Below, piece by piece: positions 42,807-50,977 of a stretch of DNA of 64,000 nucleotides; within the stretch, counting starts at the first letter, position 1, and each line of letters begins with the position of its first letter. The notes under the pieces were generated by a model. It searched no databases. It saw only the letters and a list, made by a program, of their open reading frames with translations, and was not told the DNA's origin. This DNA comes from Carnobacterium mobile DSM 4848 (lineage in GTDB: Bacteria > Bacillota > Bacilli > Lactobacillales > Carnobacteriaceae), in assembly GCF_000744825.1 (NCBI RefSeq), contig NZ_JQMR01000001.1:1721501-1785500 (forward strand), read 5' to 3'. Made by a program: the position numbers and the translations under genes.

Positions 42807-42828
42807 CCTTGCATATAAGCCTTGCATA
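42807..42828. repeat. Integrase arm-type repeats near attL
   Basis: Two direct copies of CCTTGCATA (42807-42815 and 42820-42828), 13 bases apart. Related pairs occur at 45385-45403 (inverted) and 57991-58012 near attR. Confidence 0.5.
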
Positions 42829-42847
42829 CGAATGAACGTTCTCATGA

Positions 42848-43993
42848 TTAAAAGCCCATAAAACTAGCGAACTTAGCAGCCGTTTCTTCTTTTCTTTCTT
42901 TAGTTACGTGTGTATAGATGTTCATTGTAACTTCATAACTACTGTGGCCAAGTCGTTCTTGAACTTCTTTGATACTTGCACCAGCTTCAAAAAGCAATGA
43001 ACAGTGCGAGTGGCGTAATTGGTGAACGGTGATGCGTTTAAGATTATGTTTCTTAACGATACGATCCATTACAGTGGTTAAGTGTGCATGCTGAATATAG
43101 TTATTTTCTAAGTTGGTAAATATATTCTGACCAGGTTTGTTTGTGTTCATACCTAGCTTTAAATAGTCTAAACGTTGCGCTGTACGCCATTGTTTTAGTA
43201 TCTCAAGGGTTTTATCATCTAACGAGATTGTACGCTCTCCGGACGTTGTTTTAGTGGTTTGAATAATAAGCTTATTACCTTCTCCTCTAGCAAGCGTCTT
43301 GTTTATAGAGATTGTTTTATTTTCAAAATTAATATCTTTCCATTGTAAGCCTAGTGCCTCACCTTTACGCATACCACTAAAGGACAGCAGGCGAAGCAGA
43401 ACAAACCATTTAGGGTTTTCTTCTTGTTTAGCACACTCCAAGAAATGCTCTAGTTCCTCACGACTATAAAAAGCGTAATCCTCTTTAGATGTTTTCTTTA
43501 AATTGGGAATATCCACACCACTCATAGGGTTCTTCTTAATAATATCCATTGCATAAATAGCATAATCGAAGATACGCTTACAGTAACCAGCCATAGATTT
43601 AGTTTTGGTTGTCTTTTTACTCCATTTATTAACCGCTTCTTGACAGTGCGCAAATGTAATGGCGGTTATACGCAGTTTTCCAAAGTCTTTTAAAATGTGG
43701 TTCTTAAATAGTTCTTTTGTTTTAACTGCCGTACTTTCTTTTACCTTATTTACATAACGAGATTCAAACCATAATTCATAAACTTCTTCGAACGTTTCGT
43801 AGGTGGGTTTTTGGTAGCCGTCTTCTTGATACTCTGATTTAAGCCGCATAGCTTCTTTTCTTGCATCACTTTTAGTAGCAAAGCCTTGTCTTGCTGCACG
43901 AACTACTTTCCCAGTTTCGTCTGTACCTAGATATGTTTGAAATTTGTAGTAGGTTTTACCGTTTTTCTTCGTATAAGATTTAATTTGTAACAT
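42848..43993 (-). CDS. Tyrosine site-specific integrase
   Basis: A 381-residue phage-type integrase. The N-terminal arm-binding domain (about 1-55, QGFATKSDARKEA) and core-binding SAM-like domain (about 62-160) precede the catalytic domain with Arg209 (FSGMRKGEAL), His324 and Arg327 (VHQLRHSH), His350 (RLGHSS) and Tyr360 (NIYTHV). All catalytic residues are intact. The ATG at 43993 has GGGAG 8 bases upstream. It reads toward the tRNA and would recombine the 15-bp core. Confidence 0.95.
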   Translation of the reverse strand: MLQIKSYTKKNGKTYYKFQTYLGTDETGKVVRAARQGFATKSDARKEAMRLKSEYQEDGYQKPTYETFEEVYELWFESRYVNKVKESTAVKTKELFKNHILKDFGKLRITAITFAHCQEAVNKWSKKTTKTKSMAGYCKRIFDYAIYAMDIIKKNPMSGVDIPNLKKTSKEDYAFYSREELEHFLECAKQEENPKWFVLLRLLSFSGMRKGEALGLQWKDINFENKTISINKTLARGEGNKLIIQTTKTTSGERTISLDDKTLEILKQWRTAQRLDYLKLGMNTNKPGQNIFTNLENNYIQHAHLTTVMDRIVKKHNLKRITVHQLRHSHCSLLFEAGASIKEVQERLGHSSYEVTMNIYTHVTKERKEETAAKFASFMGF

Positions 43994-44011
43994 TTTAATT
44001 ACTCCCTTTTT

Positions 44012-44030
44012 ACTACCGCAGGGCATTGGG
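44012..44030. repeat. Repeat ACTACCGCAGGGCATTGGG, copy 1
   Basis: Lies just upstream of the integrase ribosome site. A second copy with one change is at 45363-45381, and an inverted partial copy (AGCAGGGCATTGG) is at 57963-57975 near attR. Confidence 0.6.
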
Positions 44031-44070
44031 TATGTATAAGGGTTAGGCGTTTAATGAATTTATTGTAGAA

Positions 44071-44694
44071 TTATTTATTTTTATTATAAAACTCATTATA
44101 TTCTTCATGAGCTTCTTTTGGAGTTAAGCCAAAATGTTTTCTATACCAAAATATTACTTCTTTCAAATGTCTACTAACCTCATCTAACTTCTTATGCTTT
44201 TCATCTAAAGATAATTTTTCAAATTTTTCTAAATCACTCAATATTTCATTTCTCTTAGAAGCCACTGCATATATTTCTTTTCCGAAACGCAAAATATATT
44301 CTTCTTTTGTATCTAGCTGTTCCTCTTTAAACGCCTTGTAAGCTTTAATGACTTCTTCTTCATTAGGAAATTCGTCTTCTTTCCATCTATTTGTTATTAT
44401 CAGTGGATTTCTCGCTAACCATATAGTATTGTAATCATCTTTAATTTCATTGGCACTCTCTAATACGTCAACTATATAACTAGCTAATGAATCGTCTTTA
44501 CCACTAAAAAGATAAGCTTCTGATACACCGAGAGATTTAGAGAGTTTTGTGATTGTGTCAGCACTAGGACTCTTTCTGTTATTCTCTAAATCACCTAAAT
44601 ATGACCTTGATAAACCAATTTTGGAAGCAAAATCTTTTTGTGTCATTTTTCTTTCTTTTCGTATGTTTTTGATGTTCTCGCCTATGTTTGCCAC
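44071..44694 (-). CDS. CI/Stl-like XRE repressor
   Basis: A 207-residue protein with an N-terminal Cro/CI helix-turn-helix (IGENIKNIRKERKMTQKDFASKIGLSRSYLGDLENNRKSPS, residues 3-43). The C-terminal part is helical and charged, with no Ser-Lys peptidase motif, so it is not a LexA-type self-cleaving repressor. That is like satellite master repressors, which are relieved by a helper-phage protein. It is divergent from the early genes across a region with repeated operators. Confidence 0.85.
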   Translation of the reverse strand: MANIGENIKNIRKERKMTQKDFASKIGLSRSYLGDLENNRKSPSADTITKLSKSLGVSEAYLFSGKDDSLASYIVDVLESANEIKDDYNTIWLARNPLIITNRWKEDEFPNEEEVIKAYKAFKEEQLDTKEEYILRFGKEIYAVASKRNEILSDLEKFEKLSLDEKHKKLDEVSRHLKEVIFWYRKHFGLTPKEAHEEYNEFYNKNK

Positions 44695-44731
44695 GAAAAA
44701 ACACCTCCTTATTATTGATTAAACCACAAAA

Positions 44732-44819
44732 TGACGCCGATAGCAATAAATTTCATGCGAATGGTTGACGCCGATAGAATGATATGATAAACTATGTTTA
44801 GGTTGAATGACGCCGAAAG
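44732..44819. promoter_or_regulatory. Operator repeats TGACGCCGATAG in the divergent promoter region
   Basis: Three direct copies at 44732-44743, 44766-44777 and 44808-44819 (the last TGACGCCGAAAG), with a fourth at 45037-45048. The second overlaps TTGACG (44765-44770), which with TAAACT 17 bases on forms the probable rightward promoter. Repressor binding would block it. Confidence 0.8.
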
Positions 44820-44833
44820 AAAGAGGTGAGAGG

Positions 44834-45061
44834 ATGAATGTTGGAAAATTTCAAAAAGAATTACAAAATACCATGCTTATAGGTAGAAAAAATAAAAAAT
44901 GGACACAAGTAGAAGCAGCCGAACAACTTGGTATCTCTAGATCCTATTATTCAGAAATTGAAACCGGAATTAGTTTACCGAGTTTATCATTAGTTATAAA
45001 AATTAACAGTGTGTTTCCATTTTTTTTACTAATTAATGACGCCGATAGAGTGTTTATTTGA
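44834..45061 (+). CDS. Cro-like XRE protein
   Basis: A 75-residue single-domain HTH protein (GRKNKKWTQVEAAEQLGISRSYYSEIETGISLPSLSL). The ATG at 44834 follows AGAGGTGAG; an upstream in-frame ATG at 44807 lies within an operator copy. A fourth copy of the operator motif is inside its last codons. It is the first rightward gene and likely works with the repressor in the switch. Confidence 0.8.
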   Translation: MNVGKFQKELQNTMLIGRKNKKWTQVEAAEQLGISRSYYSEIETGISLPSLSLVIKINSVFPFFLLINDADRVFI

Positions 45062-45075
45062 AAGGAGTGAACTAA

Positions 45076-45354
45076 ATGGCACAACTATCTTTTGAAGTTT
45101 CTTCTGAACTGGAGAAGCAAATTGAAGGCATGGTATTCAACACAGCAAAGAACGTGCTTGCTGAATTAGAGAAAAGAGAACCTATGGGAAAACCATATAT
45201 GAATCTTAAGGAATGCTGCCAGTATGTGGGTTGTTCAAATGTAACTTTGAATGATTGGATAAGAGAACGAAAATTACAAGTTATCAAAATAGGTGGCAAG
45301 AAATATATCGCTAAAATAACAATCGATCAATTCATGATGAATCATCAGAAATAA
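45076..45354 (+). CDS. Excisionase-like helix-turn-helix protein
   Basis: A 92-residue protein. An N-terminal amphipathic helix (LEKQIEGMVFNTAKNVLAELEK) is followed by a winged HTH of the MerR/Xis type (YMNLKECCQYVGCSNVTLNDWIRERKLQVIKIGGKKYI). Such proteins in phage and satellites act as excisionase or AlpA-type activators. AAAGGAG precedes the ATG. The TLNDW helix recurs in the small protein at 56258-56524. Confidence 0.7.
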   Translation: MAQLSFEVSSELEKQIEGMVFNTAKNVLAELEKREPMGKPYMNLKECCQYVGCSNVTLNDWIRERKLQVIKIGGKKYIAKITIDQFMMNHQK

Positions 45355-45362
45355 AAAAACAC

Positions 45363-45403
45363 ACTACCGCAGGGCATAGGGAAGTGCAAGGGAATGTGCA
45401 AGG
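45363..45403. repeat. Second copy of the ACTACCGCAGGGCAT repeat with paired TGCAAGG motifs
   Basis: ACTACCGCAGGGCATAGGG (45363-45381) is followed by two TGCAAGG copies 12 bases apart (45385-45391, 45397-45403), the inverse of the CCTTGCA arm motif near attL. Confidence 0.5.
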
Positions 45404-45518
45404 ATTTAATACATTCAACGTTACAAAATCACAAAAGTCAACCGTTTATAGGGTTAAAGCAGTCAAGTATTTGGAGTTAATAAGGTTCATAACAGTGAAA
45501 AATAGGAGGAAATAAAAG

Positions 45519-45767
45519 ATGAATATTCATGAAAAAGTAGATATGCAATACAAATTTGTAGAAGCTTTCAATAGTAGAAACGATGAAAATGATGGTGCAA
45601 TAAAAGATTTAGAAACATTAGTTGGTTATTACAAAGAAGGGCATGAGGTATTAAGTAGTATGGACATCGTCAATGAAATGTTTTCTGTTATCCAAGATAT
45701 GTATTCAATAGAAATTGAGAAAGATACCTTGAGTAAGGTAATTAGAATTATCGGAGAGGAGGTTTAA
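45519..45767 (+). CDS. Hypothetical satellite protein
   Basis: An 82-residue acidic, mostly helical protein beginning MNIHEKVDMQYKFVEAFNS. TAGGAGGAAAT precedes the ATG. I recognise no domain. It starts a cluster of three small genes between the switch and the replication genes. Confidence 0.6.
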   Translation: MNIHEKVDMQYKFVEAFNSRNDENDGAIKDLETLVGYYKEGHEVLSSMDIVNEMFSVIQDMYSIEIEKDTLSKVIRIIGEEV

Positions 45768-45771
45768 TGAT

Positions 45772-45918
45772 ATGAAACCAGAAGAAAAAAAGGCAATGGA
45801 TAGTTTAAAAAAAGAATTAAATGACTACCCAGAAATGATGATGGTTACCATTTCAAGAAAAGATTTAGAAACAGTTATCAATTATTTAAAAAAGAGCACA
45901 AAAAAAGCCTTGAAATGA
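45772..45918 (+). CDS. Hypothetical 48-residue satellite protein
   Basis: Encodes MKPEEKKAMDSLKKELNDYP and a further 28 residues ending KKSTKKALK. GGAGAGGAGG lies just upstream of the ATG, and it begins 4 bases after the previous stop. Helical and lysine-rich; no known domain. Confidence 0.55.
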   Translation: MKPEEKKAMDSLKKELNDYPEMMMVTISRKDLETVINYLKKSTKKALK

Positions 45919-46016
45919 GCGACGAGCTCCACAAGGCAAATAGGTATAACTAGTAACTAGACACTACTATTATACCCCAAAAGAGTAAGAAATACTATAA
46001 GAATGGGGCTTTAACA

Positions 46017-46304
46017 ATGGGAAAAGAACAATTAGGTGAGTTAATAAATAAATCTGAGAACATCTCTACAAAAAATGAATACTCAAAAGCTGTTTTGATG
46101 TCAATCCATAGTATCTTTGATGGAATTATAGACTGCACTAATGAAAAAGAAGATAAAAAAGATTGGACCTTTTATGAAGTTGAACGAGTAGCAGAAAGAA
46201 CTGAAATCCTTTTAAACTTACTTTCTGACTTATTAAAAGATTCCAGTAGTTTTAATGATGAATTAGCAATTCAATTAATGCTGCTGAAAGATGAAGAAAT
46301 GTAG
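46017..46304 (+). CDS. Hypothetical satellite protein
   Basis: A 95-residue acidic helical protein (MGKEQLGELINKSENISTKNEYSK opening in part). The GGGGCTTTAACA region upstream is only a modest ribosome site. It ends 9 bases before the primase gene, so it is likely in the same operon. No domain recognised. Confidence 0.55.
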   Translation: MGKEQLGELINKSENISTKNEYSKAVLMSIHSIFDGIIDCTNEKEDKKDWTFYEVERVAERTEILLNLLSDLLKDSSSFNDELAIQLMLLKDEEM

Positions 46305-46313
46305 GTGAGTTAA

Positions 46314-47165
46314 ATGGTTGCATACGAATCTTTGCTAACAGACGCATTGAAACTCACTAAAACGTTTGACGTATATCCATTAGCGCCATTCACAAATATT
46401 CCTTTTCGTGGATCCAACGGAGATTTAAACGCCACTAAAGACCACCAGTTAATAGTTGAATGGTTTGAGAAAGAACCTTTGAGTAGTTTAGGATTGCGAT
46501 TGAAAAATACAAATGTATTAGTGTTGGATGTTGACGACCATCTAAACGATGGAGCAGGTATAAAAGAACTGGCTGCATTATCTAATGGCAATAGTTTAGA
46601 GGGCGCTACAATCGTTAAAACTCCGAACGGTCAAGGTTTTCACGCTTACTATCATTTTCCGTCTAACCTAACTATTGAAGATGTAAATTTAACAAATAAT
46701 ATCGAAATTTTAAGAACGAAAGTTACCGCACCAGGCTCAAGAAAGAGATTGAAAGATGGTTCGATTGGTGAATATGTTTTAGCTGCTGAATCTTCTTTAA
46801 ATGACTTAAAAATGATGCCTAAATGGCTTCTTGATTTGATTATGAGTAAGCAGCAAGGGGAACAACCAAATACGACGTACCAGTTAGATTACAACAATAC
46901 AGCAGGGCGGACTAAAAAATATACTGCCACCTTGATCGAGGAGCTGACTCGAGGTGTACAGACATCCGAAAGAAATATTTGGGTGACAAAATACACAGGC
47001 AAACTTCTAGCTTTAGGAACGGAGCCAGATATAGCGTATCAATTTATCATGATGGTTAATGAGAGTTTTGTGCGACCTCCTTTACCAGATAGAGAAGTGA
47101 ATTCCATTTTTCGAAGTGTATTAAAACGTGAAGTTAGGAAGAGAGGGGGAGAAATAAGTGAATGA
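46314..47165 (+). CDS. Primase-polymerase (Prim-Pol) with PriCT domain
   Basis: A 283-residue replication protein. The N-terminal half is a bifunctional primase/polymerase domain: the metal-binding D-x-D is Asp72 and Asp74 in VLVLDVDDH, and the conserved His110 is in TPNGQGFHAYYH, with GSRKR near 140. The C-terminal part (about 205-275, RGVQTSERNIWVTKYTGKLLALG) looks like a PriCT_1 domain. It would prime replication from the nearby iteron origin. Stop and start overlap the helicase gene by 4 bases. Confidence 0.88.
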   Translation: MVAYESLLTDALKLTKTFDVYPLAPFTNIPFRGSNGDLNATKDHQLIVEWFEKEPLSSLGLRLKNTNVLVLDVDDHLNDGAGIKELAALSNGNSLEGATIVKTPNGQGFHAYYHFPSNLTIEDVNLTNNIEILRTKVTAPGSRKRLKDGSIGEYVLAAESSLNDLKMMPKWLLDLIMSKQQGEQPNTTYQLDYNNTAGRTKKYTATLIEELTRGVQTSERNIWVTKYTGKLLALGTEPDIAYQFIMMVNESFVRPPLPDREVNSIFRSVLKREVRKRGGEISE

Positions 47166-48694
47166 GTGAGATGCCGGAAGATATCAAAAATTTAGTAAAA
47201 GAATATAAAGATAGCAACACAGAACTTTCAAATAAACCTTATCTAACTATGGAAAGTTTGAAATCAGCGCTTGCTGCAAAAGGGGAAGAATGGCGATTAG
47301 ATCACGAGACTGTAAATGAAAAGACGGGGAAAACGAAAAAATACCCGGTCAGTCCAAGAGCAGTTGCTGATATCCTTCAAAAAGAATGTACATTTTGTCT
47401 TATCGGAGAAGATGATCCGGAGAGTTCTCCTCTGGCTGTATACGATATAGATAATGGTATCTATAACAAAGGTGAACGATTTATAAACAGTCTCTCTTTA
47501 ACTGTAGAAAGAACTCTTAACGAACCTTCATGTAAGACTGTAAGGCATTATTTAACTGTTGAAAGCGTAGAGAAAGAACCTACTAAAGATAAGAACCTTA
47601 TTATTGTTAATAATGGTATTTATGATAAAAAAAAAGCTTCTCTAGTACCCTTCAGCGATGAATATATTTTTGTAAATAAGATCGCAACAAACTATATAGA
47701 AGATGCAGCAGAACCGAAATTTGACGATTGGAACTTTTCAGAATGGATTGATGAATTATCAGACAATGACGAAAAGAAAAAAAACTTACTTTATCAAATT
47801 TTTGCAGTAGCAGTGAATAGTAATTATATTTCTGAAGTAGCATTTTTCTTCGTTAGTGAAGAAGGAAGAACGGGAAAATCAACTTTTCAGAATTTATTAA
47901 AAAATTTAATTGGTAATAAGAATACAACTAGTTTAAAAATCAAAGAATTTGAAAGTGATTTTAAGCTAGCCAGCGCATATAGCAAAAGCTTGATTATTGG
48001 TGATGATAACAATCCTAAAGATTTTAACCAAACAAGTGAAAATTTTAAATCGGTTATCACTGGAGAACTTGTTTTAATTAACCCGAAAATGGTTAAACCA
48101 TTCTCTACCATATTAACCCCTACGGTTATTCAGTCAATGAATGGCACTCCTAAATTTAATGATGTATCGGATGGTTTGCTTAGAAGATTAAGGATTATTC
48201 GTTTTAACCATTCGTATAAGGGGAACCATGGAAATAGAAAAATCAAAGAAGAATATATTTGCGATAAACGCTTATTAGAATACATTTTGTTTGTTGCTTT
48301 AAATCTTGATGTTATCGAAGTGGAAAACACTAAAGAAAGTGAAGAAGCTGTAAAAGATATAGCAAAAGATAATGATCCGGTTATTGAATTTTATGAAGAT
48401 GTTTTTTACCAGTTGGAAAGCACCAGATTACCTACGAAATTTATATTCTCTTTATATCAAGCTTGGTGCGATATCGAAAATAACCCAACTAAAATGAAGC
48501 AGCGGACATTTACCAAGAATTTAAGAAGCATAGTTACAAAAGACGGTTGGCTTTACGATGTGAAAAACCTTGCACCAATTCACTTTTTTTCTAAACGAGA
48601 TGAAGAATTGTTAAAAGAATGGGACATAAACTACAAATATAGGTTTGAAGTAGACACAAAAAAGTATCAACCTTTGATTGAAAAAATAGAGTAA
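47162..48694 (+). CDS. D5/P4-type replicative helicase
   Basis: A 510-residue SF3-like helicase of the phage/plasmid primase-associated D5 type. Walker A SEEGRTGKST is at 232-241, the next strand SLIIGDDNN (about 276-284) fits the acidic motif, and PTVIQSMNGTPKF carries the sensor Asn. A winged-helix-like C-terminus (about 400-500) could bind the origin. Together with the Prim-Pol it forms the satellite replication pair; the origin follows directly downstream. Confidence 0.87.
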   Translation: MSEMPEDIKNLVKEYKDSNTELSNKPYLTMESLKSALAAKGEEWRLDHETVNEKTGKTKKYPVSPRAVADILQKECTFCLIGEDDPESSPLAVYDIDNGIYNKGERFINSLSLTVERTLNEPSCKTVRHYLTVESVEKEPTKDKNLIIVNNGIYDKKKASLVPFSDEYIFVNKIATNYIEDAAEPKFDDWNFSEWIDELSDNDEKKKNLLYQIFAVAVNSNYISEVAFFFVSEEGRTGKSTFQNLLKNLIGNKNTTSLKIKEFESDFKLASAYSKSLIIGDDNNPKDFNQTSENFKSVITGELVLINPKMVKPFSTILTPTVIQSMNGTPKFNDVSDGLLRRLRIIRFNHSYKGNHGNRKIKEEYICDKRLLEYILFVALNLDVIEVENTKESEEAVKDIAKDNDPVIEFYEDVFYQLESTRLPTKFIFSLYQAWCDIENNPTKMKQRTFTKNLRSIVTKDGWLYDVKNLAPIHFFSKRDEELLKEWDINYKYRFEVDTKKYQPLIEKIE

Positions 48695-48973
48695 CCGACT
48701 TACCGACATTAAACCGACATCATAAAAACATAAAGTCGGTATTCAAAACCGTTGAAGCTGTAAGGTTAGTCTCTATTTTACCGACTTACCGACTTTATAT
48801 TTATATATTATTCGAAAATATAAAAATAAAATAAATAACAAAAAAATATATATAAGCTTTTTAGAGCATTTGATGTCGGTTGTCGGTTTTTTATCAAAAT
48901 CATCTTAAAAACGTTGGTATAGCAATAAACACAAATACCGACATTAAACCGACTTCTCGACTTTCAATGTCGG
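48695..48973. other. Satellite replication origin with iterons
   Basis: Eleven copies of the core CCGAC/GTCGG occur in 280 bases: forward at 48695, 48703, 48714, 48781, 48789, 48938 and 48949; reverse at 48735, 48876, 48883 and 48969. Most read ACCGACATT or ACCGACTT. They flank an AT-rich core (48794-48866) almost free of G and C. This is the iteron/AT-core/iteron layout of satellite origins read by their own Rep helicase. Confidence 0.85.
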
Positions 48974-49013
48974 TTGAATCCTAAAAAAAGAATAAATGAA
49001 AAGGAGCTGAAAC

Positions 49014-49229
49014 ATGACATTTTATAATTGGCTGATTAAGTTTAGAACTGTCGACCTAGCTATTGGAGAGTTAGCACAAGATGTATATAACGATGCTAAA
49101 TTTCCTAAAGGGTCAAACGATTATAACAAGCTACTAAATTACTTGATATCTACTGCTGATAACGATGATTGTGTAGACACTTTTGTAAAAGCGTTTAAAT
49201 TTTATGAAATTAGTATAAAAGGAGCTTAG
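49014..49229 (+). CDS. Hypothetical YozE-like small protein
   Basis: A 71-residue protein, MTFYNWLIKFRTVDLAIGEL then DVYNDAKFPKGSNDYNKLLNYL. The pattern FYNWL, D...D..FP and the C-terminal helix resembles the YozE/SAM-like small proteins (about 70 residues) of Firmicutes. AAAGGAGCTG precedes the ATG. First gene after the origin. Confidence 0.6.
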   Translation: MTFYNWLIKFRTVDLAIGELAQDVYNDAKFPKGSNDYNKLLNYLISTADNDDCVDTFVKAFKFYEISIKGA

Positions 49230-49233
49230 ATAC

Positions 49234-49542
49234 ATGAAGAATAAAAAACTGTCCATTATTCAAGAAGCTGTATTAACACAAATACCTAAAGGGATTGAAA
49301 ACCCGATATTATCGCAAGATATTGCGAAAAGAATTGGATTGTCAAGACGTGATGTAATGGCCGTAATCAGTGCGTTGATTATAGATCATAACATACCGAT
49401 TGGAGGTGCTCGAATAAGTGGTAAAAGTGGGTATTTTATTATCACTAACGAAGCCGAGCGCCTCAGAGCAATAGTGCCACTGAAAAATACAATAGTTAAC
49501 ATGCAGCAACGAGTTAATCGTTTAGAGAAAATTAAAATATGA
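49234..49542 (+). CDS. Winged-helix protein with C-terminal RLEK helix
   Basis: A 102-residue protein. Residues 8-80 fit a winged helix (AVLTQIPKGIENPILSQDIAKRIGLSRRDVMAVISALI, then a wing GARISGKSGYFII). The end NMQQRVNRLEKIKI is a short amphipathic helix of the same type found at the start of the next small proteins. DNA binding is likely; target unknown. Confidence 0.65.
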   Translation: MKNKKLSIIQEAVLTQIPKGIENPILSQDIAKRIGLSRRDVMAVISALIIDHNIPIGGARISGKSGYFIITNEAERLRAIVPLKNTIVNMQQRVNRLEKIKI

Positions 49543-49569
49543 GGATGCCATGATAAAAGGTGGGATTAG

Positions 49570-49794
49570 ATGAGACAACTTTCCAGAAGAGCTAAGTTAC
49601 TTGAGGATATGCTTCCAAAAGAAAATGCTGAACAAGTCATTATGCTTTTAATAGAACATAGTGATGGTACAGCTACATTTACTGATAAAAAAGGAACAAA
49701 AAAAGAATTGAATCAGCTTTTGGGCGAAAGTGATAAAGACATCACATTATTGTTATCGACATTTGAAACAGACGTTAAGCCACTGTATGGATAG
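49570..49794 (+). CDS. Small protein with N-terminal RRAKLLE helix
   Basis: A 74-residue protein starting MRQLSRRAKLLEDMLPKEN, then a beta-like stretch (QVIMLLIEHSDGTATFTDKKG). Acidic C-terminus. AGGTGGGATTAG precedes the ATG. No known domain; the opening helix is shared with neighbours. Confidence 0.6.
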   Translation: MRQLSRRAKLLEDMLPKENAEQVIMLLIEHSDGTATFTDKKGTKKELNQLLGESDKDITLLLSTFETDVKPLYG

Positions 49795-49827
49795 GTATTA
49801 TACACGAAGGAGAAAAGAGGTGAAATA

Positions 49828-50046
49828 TTGGCTAAAGAAATCACTAATAGGCTAAAACGATTAGAAAAAATAGTCAATATAAATAGAGAAGATGTATTTT
49901 TAGTTTTTCTTTTCGAAGGTGAATATGACATATTCAATGCGGTAACTATGAAAGACATTGGTTCAATGAGCGAAAAAGCTTTCAGTAATTGGTTAATTGA
50001 AGTTGAACAATCTGGAGCAACGGTCATTGTTGACGATATTTTATAA
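49828..50046 (+). CDS. Small protein with N-terminal RLKRLE helix
   Basis: A 72-residue protein starting at TTG 49828 (AGAAAAGAGGTG upstream). Opening AKEITNRLKRLEKIVN, then a strand VFLVFLFEGEYDIFNAV and a helix SEKAFSNWLIEVEQSG. The fold plan helix-strands-helix matches the next gene's product, so the two may be paralogues. Confidence 0.6.
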   Translation: MAKEITNRLKRLEKIVNINREDVFLVFLFEGEYDIFNAVTMKDIGSMSEKAFSNWLIEVEQSGATVIVDDIL

Positions 50047-50085
50047 AAACCAATATAAAATCCGACATATAAGGAGGTAAAACAC

Positions 50086-50322
50086 ATGAAGCAGCGGTTA
50101 AATGAACGTTTGAAATTATTGGAGTATAAAACGTCAAGGAACGATTCCCGTCCTTTGTTCATTGATATTATTGAAGATGGAATAGTAGAAATTTATTCTG
50201 AAATAGATGGTAAAAAAGAACGAATGAGTGAAGAAGAATATGCAAGATGGAGTAAACAGTTTTTACAATCAAAAGAAATAGCAAACTTTGAGTTGAACTT
50301 AGGCCGATGGGAAAATGGGTAA
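50086..50322 (+). CDS. Small protein with N-terminal RLKLLE helix
   Basis: A 78-residue protein, MKQRLNERLKLLEYKTSRND, then strands LFIDIIEDGIVEIYS and a helix SEEEYARWSKQFLQ. It follows the pattern of the previous product. AAGGAGGTAAAAC precedes the ATG. Confidence 0.6.
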   Translation: MKQRLNERLKLLEYKTSRNDSRPLFIDIIEDGIVEIYSEIDGKKERMSEEEYARWSKQFLQSKEIANFELNLGRWENG

Positions 50323-50366
50323 TTTTAAGACAGTAGTTACACAAAACAATACATGGAGGTGGAAAA

Positions 50367-50738
50367 TTGATTCAACTAAAACCGAAACAAGAGAAGTTCA
50401 TTATTGCATTAATGAGTAAAGCAACAACAGAAGAAGCAATAGAAGAAGCTGGGATAAATAGAAATACAGCATATAAGTATTTACGAGATCCAGATTTTTC
50501 TAATGAATACCGTAGAATTAGACGGGAAACAATGCAACAAGTCACTTCTAAGCTTCAAAACGCTTCATTTATAGCGGTAGAAACGTTATTGGATGTAATG
50601 GCAGATAAAGAGTTGTCAACTTCATCATCAAGGGTGCAGGCATCAAGAGCAGTCCTAGAGAACGCATATAAAGGGCTTGAACTGGACGACTTGCAGCAGC
50701 GTATTGAGCAATTAGAAGAAAGATTGGGTGATTCCTGA
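50367..50738 (+). CDS. Small-terminase-like HTH protein (phBC6A51 type)
   Basis: A 123-residue protein with an N-terminal HTH (KPKQEKFIIALMSKATTEEAIEEAGINRNTAYKYLRDPDF), a helical middle and a C-terminal helix DLQQRIEQLEERLGDS. This is the plan of the phBC6A51-type HTH and of small terminase subunits. Satellites often encode TerS to redirect packaging by the helper's TerL; no TerL lies here. Start TTG at 50367 with GGAGGTGG upstream. Function as TerS is inferred. Confidence 0.65.
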   Translation: MIQLKPKQEKFIIALMSKATTEEAIEEAGINRNTAYKYLRDPDFSNEYRRIRRETMQQVTSKLQNASFIAVETLLDVMADKELSTSSSRVQASRAVLENAYKGLELDDLQQRIEQLEERLGDS

Positions 50739-50977
50739 TGAAAAATAAAAATATTATCGCTCGATTGAAGCAATTGGAAGATAAAGTACCAAACTTAGAA
50801 AGATTAACAGAACAACGCTATGAAGAAGCAGCAAAGAAAGTTTTGGAACAAGCCACTACAGAAGAATTGAGAATAGCTTCAATGAGCGACAAATATAGAG
50901 ATATATCAGAAGAAGAATCACTTGAAATGCTTGAGATCCTTTCTGAACGTGTTCGTTTAGTGATTCAACAAAGATAG
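50738..50977 (+). CDS. Small coiled-coil protein with RLKQLE helix
   Basis: A 79-residue, almost wholly helical protein: MKNKNIIARLKQLEDKVPNL, then RYEEAAKKVLEQATTEELRI and SLEMLEILSERVRLVIQ. It shares one base with the TerS-like stop. Likely an assembly partner of its neighbours. Confidence 0.6.
   Translation: MKNKNIIARLKQLEDKVPNLERLTEQRYEEAAKKVLEQATTEELRIASMSDKYRDISEEESLEMLEILSERVRLVIQQR

Noticed and set aside
48695-48973. CRISPR array from the repeated CCGAC units
   Set aside because: Units are short, occur in both orientations and have irregular spacing, and no cas gene is near; an iteron origin fits better.
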